Below, piece by piece: positions 1 through 4,938 of a stretch of DNA of 8,196 nucleotides. The DNA lies in the NCBI GenBank assembly GCA_029881635.1, contig JAOUMG010000061.1, forward strand, positions 1-8,196, given 5' to 3'. Positions within the stretch are counted from its first letter, which is position 1. Every line of letters starts with the position of its first letter. The notes under the pieces are model-generated. The model did no database searches, was not told the DNA's origin, and saw only the letters and a program-made list of their open reading frames with translations. Source of the stretch: Paracoccaceae bacterium. Lineage in GTDB: Bacteria; Pseudomonadota; Alphaproteobacteria; Rhodobacterales; Rhodobacteraceae. The position numbers and the translations under genes are program-made.

Positions 1-152
1 ACTTCGGACAGGGGCGTACCTTCGAAGCTGGGTTCAGGTCCATCGCCCACTCCCGCGTCGGCTTCATCTGTGGCTTCCTCCGATTCCGGGGAACCGAAAT
101 CAACCAATGATGCAATCAGTATCGTCCCGAATATTCCGGCAATGAACAGCAT
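1..152 (-). CDS. 5' part of an unidentified gene, hydrophobic N-terminus then acidic linker (runs off the left edge)
   Basis: Reading leftward from an ATG at 152-150, about 50 codons stay open to the window edge. A purine-rich Shine-Dalgarno-like stretch (AAAGGTGAG) lies about 7 bases upstream of the ATG, which is the main support for a real start. The first 17 or so residues (MLFIAGIFGTILIASLV) form one hydrophobic segment, long enough for a signal-anchor or short membrane helix. An acidic, Ser/Glu/Asp/Gly-rich stretch follows, of the kind seen as a linker. I do not recognise the family. Some roseobacter calcium-binding (RTX-like) proteins have a similar short hydrophobic start followed by an acidic linker, but no repeat is visible in the part present, so that is only a guess. 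The 3' end lies outside the window. Confidence 0.6.
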   Translation of the reverse strand, partial: MLFIAGIFGTILIASLVDFGSPESEEATDEADAGVGDGPEPSFEGTPLSE

Positions 153-212
153 TTGATGTCTCACCTTTGTTCGCCGGATAATGAAAATCTGGCATTCACC
201 CCGGGGGCAATC

Positions 213-253
213 CTGAGCGCAGGTCTGTTAAGGACCGCCGAACAACCGCTCAG
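213..253. repeat. Inverted repeat between the DUF1643 gene and the left-edge gene
   Basis: CTGAGCG at 213-219 pairs with CGCTCAG at 247-253. Inside it, GGTC (222-225) can pair with GACC (233-236), giving a two-part stem-loop of 41 bases. It sits just downstream of the DUF1643 stop and upstream of the left-edge gene's start. It could act as a terminator for the leftward operon or as a regulatory site for the left-edge gene. On the minus strand it is not followed by a T run, so it is not a classic intrinsic terminator. The intergenic stretch 153-282 holds nothing else I can name. Confidence 0.35.
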
Positions 254-282
254 TAATCACAATTGAATGTATTTTTTGTTGT

Positions 283-795
283 TCATGAGGCCGCCCAAGG
301 CTGTGGTTTTTGGGCGTAGCTGACGTAAAGCGGATGGCGCGGCTGGCCAGCTTTCGTCAGGCCGAGATGGCAAAGACCGGCCCCTGACTGGCGCAGCAGT
401 GCTGCGACGGCATCGCCGCGTCCATCCAATGCACCATGAACCCCCCAGCCGCAAAGGATCACCGGTTTTTCACGCACAATATTGGCCAGGATCACGTCAT
501 TCTCGGGCCCGACCGGATCTGGACATTGGCGTAACGCGCGTGGGTCTGTCGCCCGCAGGCCAAAAAGATTGGCCACTGAAAACCCCGAAAACCCGCCTGT
601 CCGGGCACGCCGTTCACAGCGTTCAATTGTCGCATCGTTCTTTTCTTCGGTGGCGGTTGAAGGGTTCAGCAGAATGTAGACCAGATGCCTGTCTGTGCAC
701 GCCCAATCGCGGCGCAAAAGATAGCGGTAGGTTTCACAATCCGAATATAGCGCACGGGATCGGGTGCCGCCTTGGTTGCAGGTTCGGATAATCAT
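283..795 (-). CDS. DUF1643 domain protein
   Basis: This is a 170-residue protein of the DUF1643 family, whose molecular function is not established. Recognisable family features run in order: LLRRDW near residue 26, the LNPST block at 43-47, a DATIERC stretch just after it, NLFGLRATDP at 76-85, DPVGPEND near 93, a CGWG turn near 115 and a C-terminal GQPRHPLY motif. The whole protein is the domain, and its length fits the family. I chose the ATG at 795-793 because it overlaps the rluA stop as TGATG, a typical arrangement for translational coupling. A TTG start four codons earlier (807) keeps the frame but is a weaker choice. No Shine-Dalgarno is visible, which fits coupling to rluA. It is probably cytoplasmic, with no signal peptide or membrane segment. 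Confidence 0.88.
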   Translation of the reverse strand: MIIRTCNQGGTRSRALYSDCETYRYLLRRDWACTDRHLVYILLNPSTATEEKNDATIERCERRARTGGFSGFSVANLFGLRATDPRALRQCPDPVGPENDVILANIVREKPVILCGWGVHGALDGRGDAVAALLRQSGAGLCHLGLTKAGQPRHPLYVSYAQKPQPWAAS

Positions 796-1448
796 CAGAA
801 TGGGCAAGGGGCGGAAATCGTCATGCCCTTGCCGCTGTCGGGATGACGAAATCGCAGTTCGGCCGAATGCAGCATCAGCCGCGGGAAATCGCGTGCAGCC
901 CCCGTTGCATAAAGCGGATCACCAAGAATCGGATGACCCAGTGCCTGCATATGCACCCGCAACTGATGGCTGCGCCCCGTAAGAGGATAAAGACGCACAC
1001 GTGTCGTGCCCTCCGGTTCCAGCCGTTGAACGCGCCAGTCCGTCTGGGCGGGTTTGCCGTTTTCATGGTCTACATGCTGCAAAGGCCGGTTGGGCCAGTC
1101 AACGATCAACGGCAGATCGACCAGACCGGTTTTGGGCTGCAAATGCCCCCAAAGCCGGGCGATATAGGTCTTTTTGGTCTGACGGCCTTCGAATTGTGCT
1201 GACAATACACGTTGCGCATGGCGGGTAAGCGCAAAGACCATCAGGCCCGACGTGTCACGATCCAGCCGGTGCACCAGCAATGCCTCGGGAAAGACCCGCT
1301 GCAATCGTGCGATCATGCAATCGGCCAGATCCTCGCCCTTGCCCGGTACGGACAGCAGGCCCGCAGGCTTGTCCACGAGCACGACCTCATGATCGGTGTG
1401 GACCACGCGGATCGGGTCATCGGGCGGGGAATAGCTGCTGTCGATCAT
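795..1448 (-). CDS. rluA: Dual-specificity 23S rRNA / tRNA pseudouridine synthase RluA
   Basis: It is predicted to convert specific uridines to pseudouridine in 23S rRNA (U746 in E. coli) and in several tRNAs at position 32, as RluA does. The 217-residue length is nearly that of E. coli RluA (219). The N-terminus has the DKPAGLLSVPG block (26-36). The catalytic aspartate lies in HRLDRDTSG at residues 60-68, with Asp63 the nucleophile by family analogy. Further RluA-specific blocks include LVDLPLIVDWPNRP, GKPAQT and TGRSHQLRVHMQALGHPILGD (split across the middle and C-terminal part). These match RluA itself better than RluC or RluD, and there is no S4 domain. The open frame extends upstream into the neighbouring gene, but that part has no family similarity and the ATG at 1448-1446 matches the E. 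coli start. Its stop overlaps the start of the DUF1643 gene. No strong Shine-Dalgarno is seen. Confidence 0.93.
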   Translation of the reverse strand: MIDSSYSPPDDPIRVVHTDHEVVLVDKPAGLLSVPGKGEDLADCMIARLQRVFPEALLVHRLDRDTSGLMVFALTRHAQRVLSAQFEGRQTKKTYIARLWGHLQPKTGLVDLPLIVDWPNRPLQHVDHENGKPAQTDWRVQRLEPEGTTRVRLYPLTGRSHQLRVHMQALGHPILGDPLYATGAARDFPRLMLHSAELRFRHPDSGKGMTISAPCPF

Positions 1449-1512
1449 GGCGCGGTCGATAGCACGGGTGCGGCGCGAGAACAGCCCCCTTGAGACAATC
1501 CATTCCCTTTGA

Positions 1513-1531
1513 ACCGGCTCACGCCGCCGGT
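1513..1531 (-). repeat. Hairpin in the gap between the methyltransferase gene and rluA
   Basis: ACCGGC (1513-1518) and GCCGGT (1526-1531) form a perfect 6-base stem with a 7-base loop. It lies in the 113-base gap after the methyltransferase stop and 64 bases before the rluA start. In the leftward transcript no U-tract follows, so it is not a classic terminator. It might lower read-through or protect an mRNA end, or be chance in GC-rich DNA. Confidence 0.3.
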
Positions 1532-1561
1532 CATGGCAGGCACCGTCATTGATCGGCGGGA

Positions 1562-2455
1562 TCAGACGATCTGGTGCCCGGCATCCCGCAGGCGTCGTGC
1601 TACCTCGGCGATATGGGCCGGCGTTGTTTCGCAACAGCCCCCGATGATCGTGGCCCCCATGTCCACCCAACGCATCGCAAAATCTGCGTAAAGGGCTGGC
1701 GTCATTTCCGGGCGGGCGTTCAGGGCCGCAACCGTTGGGTTGTCTTTCAGAAATTCCTTGGTGATTTCCTGAAATCCGTTGGCATAGGCCCCGAAAGGCA
1801 AGCCAAACCCCTTGAAGATACTCAGCGCTGCGGCCATCGCCTCGGGGGCAGAGCAATTGGCCAGAATGGCATCAACGCGACCGGCTATGATCGGGGCGAG
1901 GTCTGCGACAGCTTCTCCCGAGCGTAGCCTCGCGCCATCCTCATCATCCACGGTCACGGCCAGCCAGACCGGTTTATTCCCCGCAGCCGCCCCTTCAATC
2001 GCCGCACGGGCATGGGCCAGCGATGCCACGGTTTCGATGATGAAAAAATCAACGGCGGGGGCCAGCAATGTCGCAAGCTCTGCATAGCTTGCGACCGCTT
2101 CGTCATGGGGCGGAAACAGTTCGGGCCGGTAGGAGGCGCGCAAAGGGCCAAGCGATCCGGCGATGCGTCCGGCACCATGCTCGGCGCGGGCAGATGCGGC
2201 TTCGGCAAGCGCCTGCATATTAAGGGCGGCAAACCGGTCATCAATATCGAATTTGACCAGACGGTCGTGATGCAGCCCGTAAGTATTGGTTGTGGCAACC
2301 GTTGCCCCAGCGGCGAAGTAATCGGCATGAAGACCGCGCACGATGCCGGGCTGATCCATCATCACACTTGTTGACCAAAGCGGTGTCGGTGGTTTGCCCG
2401 AACGCGCCACCAGCTCCTGCCCCAGTCCACCGTCAAGAAGCGTAATCGCCGCCAT
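1562..2455 (-). CDS. Homocysteine S-methyltransferase family protein (zinc-type)
   Basis: The expected reaction is transfer of a methyl group from a donor such as S-methylmethionine or a betaine to homocysteine (or a related thiol), making methionine. The 297-residue length fits the small single-domain MmuM/BHMT-like enzymes rather than cobalamin-dependent MetH. The N-terminus has the LLDGGLGQEL block (6-15), followed by TTNTYG (55-60) and AGSLGPL (99-105). The three zinc-binding cysteines are present: Cys201 in ANCSAP and Cys274-Cys275 in IGGCCET. The donor cannot be read from the sequence, so I give no symbol. The start at 2455 is supported by GGAG at 2465-2462, six bases upstream and inside the end of the exporter gene. 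Only 3 bases separate the two genes, so they should be co-transcribed and probably coupled. Cytoplasmic. Confidence 0.9.
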   Translation of the reverse strand: MAAITLLDGGLGQELVARSGKPPTPLWSTSVMMDQPGIVRGLHADYFAAGATVATTNTYGLHHDRLVKFDIDDRFAALNMQALAEAASARAEHGAGRIAGSLGPLRASYRPELFPPHDEAVASYAELATLLAPAVDFFIIETVASLAHARAAIEGAAAGNKPVWLAVTVDDEDGARLRSGEAVADLAPIIAGRVDAILANCSAPEAMAAALSIFKGFGLPFGAYANGFQEITKEFLKDNPTVAALNARPEMTPALYADFAMRWVDMGATIIGGCCETTPAHIAEVARRLRDAGHQIV

Positions 2456-2458
2456 ATC

Positions 2459-3082
2459 CTACTCCACCACCAGTTTCGCTGCGAGCCCGGCAAAAAGAAC
2501 TGCCGCGACCCTGTTCATCACCCCAAGCCTGCGCCCGATGGCCTTTCCCATAACGCCCGCCAAGACGCCATACCCCATCGTGACCAATGTGCCGGTAAAG
2601 GTAAAGATACCGCCCAAAAGCAGGATCTGCTGCCAGATCGGACCGTAGGCCGGGCTGGTGAACTGCGGCAAAAAGGCAAGGATGAACAGCACCGGCTTCG
2701 GGTTAAGCATGTTTGAAAGGCATCCCCGCAACAAGGCCCGCGACGGGCGCATGCTGCCACGAACCTCTGCACCGGTTTCCTTAGCCCCCCATGACTTCCA
2801 CGCAAGCCAAAGAAGGTACCCAGCCCCTGCCCAGCGAATTGCTTGAAGGGCCTCGGGATGGGCGGCGATTAGGGCTGACAGGCCAAGTGCGGCAAGCATC
2901 ACATGCCAGATTCCGCCGAGGCCGACACCCAGCCCGGCCATTGCCCCGGCCTTTGGTCCGCCCTGCAGCCCGCAGGCAGTGGCAAAAAACACATCGACCC
3001 CAGGCGCGAAGTTGAGCGCAAGACCACCAAGGATGAAAGCGACCAAGGCCTCGGGGGGGAAGGATTGAAGCAGTGTCAGCAT
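2459..3082 (-). CDS. LysE/RhtB-family amino acid exporter
   Basis: This is an inner-membrane protein of 207 residues, the usual size for the family, which exports amino acids and related compounds such as lysine, homoserine, threonine or homoserine lactones. The N-terminal signature is visible as NFAPGVDVFF (24-33) followed by GLQGGPKAGAMAGLGVGLG (38-56). A second family block is NMLNPKPVLFILAFLPQF (124-141). Hydrophobic stretches lie near residues 13-35, 48-73, 82-97, 127-145, 152-178 and 190-206, consistent with about six membrane segments. AGGA seven bases before the ATG at 3082-3080 supports the start. The substrate cannot be read from sequence; the adjoining homocysteine methyltransferase makes a sulfur amino acid or homoserine-related compound a reasonable guess only. 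Confidence 0.9.
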   Translation of the reverse strand: MLTLLQSFPPEALVAFILGGLALNFAPGVDVFFATACGLQGGPKAGAMAGLGVGLGGIWHVMLAALGLSALIAAHPEALQAIRWAGAGYLLWLAWKSWGAKETGAEVRGSMRPSRALLRGCLSNMLNPKPVLFILAFLPQFTSPAYGPIWQQILLLGGIFTFTGTLVTMGYGVLAGVMGKAIGRRLGVMNRVAAVLFAGLAAKLVVE

Positions 3083-3192
3083 GGCAGGGTCCTATCCGGT
3101 TTCGACATGGCTGACCGAAGTCAATCGGCCGGTCAAGCCCCGCAGATTGACAGCGTCGCGCCACCCTGCCAGCGTTCTGCAAGGAATAGGAG
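3083..3192. promoter_or_regulatory. Divergent intergenic region between the exporter and the VOC gene
   Basis: This 110-base gap separates the leftward exporter/methyltransferase unit from the rightward VOC gene, so it should hold promoters for both. A TTGACA hexamer lies at 3147-3152 on the plus strand, but no good -10 box sits 16-18 bases after it. A short palindrome, TGAC-CGAA-GTCA (3112-3123), is present. Assignment rests on gene orientation, not on a clear promoter. Confidence 0.45.
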
Positions 3193-3627
3193 ATGCGTAT
3201 GGATTATGAGACTGTCGAGGCAGAGGATTTCGGGCGGGCGCTGACGGGGTTGGGCCTCAATCTGCTGGTGAGGGACGTTCGGGCATTGGCGGTGTTTCTG
3301 ACGGATGTGTTCGACATGAAAGCCCATCGTGTGTCAGCCGATTTTGCCATCATGTGCTACGGGTCGCAGATTTTTCAGCTCCATTCCGATCAGACCTATC
3401 ATTCCCATCCCCTGCCATCCTTGTTGCCTGAGGCAGGGCCCCGGGGGGCCGGGGTGGAAATCCGTCTCTATGAGACCGATCCGGACGCCGCGGCACTAAA
3501 GGCAGCGCTGTTTGAGAAGGCCACGATCTTGCAGAAACCCGCTGACAAACCACATGGGCTGCGGGAATGTGTGATCCTGTGCGAAAATGGCTATGCTTGG
3601 GTTCCAAGCAGGCGGATCGGCGGGTAG
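3193..3627 (+). CDS. Glyoxalase/VOC superfamily protein
   Basis: A 144-residue protein resembling single-domain vicinal-oxygen-chelate (glyoxalase / bleomycin-resistance) proteins. The first half has the LNLLVRDVRALAVFLTDVF pattern (22-40) of the first beta-alpha unit. The second has GVEIRLYETDPDA (87-99) and then PHGLRECVILCENGYAWVP (120-138), close to the usual PHGxRE...DPDGYxWV ending. VOC members include metal-dependent enzymes, antibiotic-binding proteins and many of unknown role; metal ligands cannot be assigned here, so no reaction is claimed. Two starts are possible. ATG 3193 has AAGGA seven bases upstream, and ATG 3199 has GGAG six bases upstream; the second would shorten the protein by two residues. 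It appears to be monocistronic. Cytoplasmic. Confidence 0.8.
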   Translation: MRMDYETVEAEDFGRALTGLGLNLLVRDVRALAVFLTDVFDMKAHRVSADFAIMCYGSQIFQLHSDQTYHSHPLPSLLPEAGPRGAGVEIRLYETDPDAAALKAALFEKATILQKPADKPHGLRECVILCENGYAWVPSRRIGG

Positions 3628-3728
3628 CCCTCGAAAACTGCGTTTGTCACCAGCATTCGCATTGTTACTGACTAGGCCCCAGTTGTGTCAGACGGTGGCG
3701 TCAGACCAATTCTAACTCGTCTCTGCAA

Positions 3729-3745
3729 GGACAGTGAGGCTGTCC
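3729..3745 (+). terminator. Hairpin about 100 bases after the VOC gene, possible weak terminator
   Basis: GGACAG (3729-3734) pairs with CTGTCC (3740-3745) around a 5-base loop. The flanking AA and TT could add two pairs if one C bulges out. Only CTTAT follows, not a real T run, so termination is doubtful. It is the only stem-loop near the end of the VOC gene that stands out. Confidence 0.25.
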
Positions 3746-3874
3746 CTTATGCCACACCGAGATCGCGCCGCTCGGCTAGCACCGCTGAACGGGCTTCCGG
3801 CCATCGGGTCTGTCTTTACTAGCCATTTTCCGGACAAAACTGCGCGGGACTCTGCCACTGCTTCGCGGCTGGGA

Positions 3875-3912
3875 TGGCCAATCACAATTTGGCCACATTT
3901 GCCGCAAATTGT
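3875..3912. promoter_or_regulatory. Nested inverted repeats upstream of the sulfotransferase gene, candidate operator
   Basis: Three perfect inverted repeats overlap here. TGGCCAA (3875-3881) pairs with TTGGCCA (3889-3895) across a 7-base spacer. ACAATTTG (3884-3891) pairs with CAAATTGT (3905-3912) across 13 bases. ATTTG (3897-3901) pairs with CAAAT (3905-3909) across 3 bases. They lie about 100-140 bases before the sulfotransferase start, a reasonable place for a transcription-factor site controlling a polysaccharide operon. The alternatives cannot all form together, so competing RNA structures are another possibility. No known regulator site was recognised. Confidence 0.35.
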
Positions 3913-4015
3913 CCTGAATCGTGGAATGCACATGTGATTCAACTGCCGTGGCGTATGCAGAAGTAGAGCATTGACGATCATTTAGTGACGGCTTGAGATG
4001 ACAGAGGACTGCCAT

Positions 4016-4897
4016 ATGACCCCGACCGTGTTAGGAATTGGCGCCCAAAAATGTGCGTCTTCATGGGTTCATGCTGTGCTGGGGGCGCATCCACAGATTG
4101 GCGTGTCCGATCCGAAGGAATTGGATTTCTTCAGTTACTATTTTGATAGGGGCTATACTTGGTACGAAACTCATTTCCGCAATCTGTCCCAGTTCTCGGC
4201 CCGCTGCGAAACGTCGCCTTCGTATTTCTACGATCCACGGGCACCTGAACGGGCTTGGAACTACAATAAGAGTCTGAAGATAATCGCGCTTCTGCGCGAT
4301 CCAGTGGCACGGGCGTATTCCAACCATCTTCACGAAGTCATTAAAGGTCATATTCCTCGGCAGAGCTTCGAGGAGGGGTTGCTTGGAAATCCGGCATATA
4401 TCGATCAGGGGCGTTACCACACGCATTTGAAACGCTGGGTCGATACCTTTGGGTCAGATCGGGTGCAGGTCCTCATCGCTGAAGAAATAGCTGCGGATCC
4501 TGTCGGCGCGGCTTCACGGCTCTATGACTTTGTCGGGGTCGATACCGCCGTTGTCAGCGCAGTGGTGTCCGAGGCGCGCAATATCAGTGACCGAGCGCGT
4601 TTGCCAAGATTGCGACGGACACTACGGAGCGGTGGCGATCTTATGCGTCGTGCCGGGCTGGAGGAACATCTCATGCGGATCAAATCCGCCGCTCCCGTGG
4701 CCGGGTTCTTGCGTATGAACAGCATCGATATGCGTGTCGAGATACCGCCGATGACCGACGCGACCCAACGCAGATTGACCGAGGTTTTCGAACCGGAAAT
4801 GACGGCACTTGCCCGGCTTCTCAAACGCGATGGGTTTCCGTGGCAGACCTGGGATTCGATTGCGGATGATGGCGTCCAGCCCTCTCTTGTGGGTTGA
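4016..4897 (+). CDS. Sulfotransferase-family protein (PAPS-dependent)
   Basis: It is predicted to transfer a sulfuryl group from PAPS to a hydroxyl or amino group. Beside polysaccharide genes, the acceptor is plausibly a sugar of the exported glycan, though this is inference. In the 293-residue form, the 5'-phosphosulfate loop is GAQKCASSW (9-17), a variant of the common GxQKxGTT. A PKELDFF block follows (33-39), and the 3'-phosphate motif LRDPVARAYSNHLH (93-106) contains the expected Arg and Ser. Length matches bacterial sulfotransferase-domain proteins, and no signal peptide or membrane helix is seen. The frame also has an ATG six codons earlier (3998), but AGAGG at 4003-4007 is correctly spaced for the ATG at 4016 and lies inside the longer form. 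Parts of the gene look poorer in GC than rluA. Only 41 bases separate it from the co-polymerase gene, so they are probably one operon. Confidence 0.87.
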   Translation: MTPTVLGIGAQKCASSWVHAVLGAHPQIGVSDPKELDFFSYYFDRGYTWYETHFRNLSQFSARCETSPSYFYDPRAPERAWNYNKSLKIIALLRDPVARAYSNHLHEVIKGHIPRQSFEEGLLGNPAYIDQGRYHTHLKRWVDTFGSDRVQVLIAEEIAADPVGAASRLYDFVGVDTAVVSAVVSEARNISDRARLPRLRRTLRSGGDLMRRAGLEEHLMRIKSAAPVAGFLRMNSIDMRVEIPPMTDATQRRLTEVFEPEMTALARLLKRDGFPWQTWDSIADDGVQPSLVG

Positions 4898-4938
4898 ACT
4901 AACACTATCAAACTTTGCAGTAGCAGGAGTTTCTTTAA

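Larger units (their letters stand above)
3628..3997. other. About 370 bases without a convincing gene
   Basis: This stretch lies between the VOC gene and the polysaccharide operon. Open frames of 67 to 89 codons exist on both strands (minus 3981-3712, plus GTG at 3734 to 3937), but none has a convincing ribosome binding site or a family I recognise, and they overlap each other. It holds a hairpin (3729-3745), a GTCAGAC direct repeat (3687-3693 and 3700-3706) and nested inverted repeats (3875-3912). It probably carries the control region of the polysaccharide operon. It could also contain worn remains of an older gene or mobile element, which I cannot tell by eye. Confidence 0.5.

Noticed and set aside
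1449..1856. Long N-terminal extension of the rluA frame
   Set aside because: It overlaps the methyltransferase gene, has no RluA-family similarity, and the start at 1448 aligns with the start of E. coli RluA.
2012..2374. Plus-strand open frame of 120 codons inside the methyltransferase gene
   Set aside because: It is antisense to a gene with clear family motifs and has no recognisable features, so it is a shadow frame of GC-rich coding DNA.
3147..3152. TTGACA as a promoter for the VOC gene
   Set aside because: No acceptable -10 hexamer lies 16-18 bases downstream, so it is not called as a defined promoter.
3712..3981. Minus-strand open frame of 89 codons in the intergenic region
   Set aside because: No ribosome binding site, no family I recognise, and it overlaps other frames of similar length. 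It may be chance or a decayed remnant, so it is described under the intergenic stretch only.
3971..3999. Possible promoter with TTGACG (3971-3976) and TGAGAT (3994-3999), 17-base spacing, before the sulfotransferase
   Set aside because: The -35 box is good but the -10 matches the consensus at only three positions and lacks the key A at position 2. It would also place the transcription start almost on the ribosome binding site.
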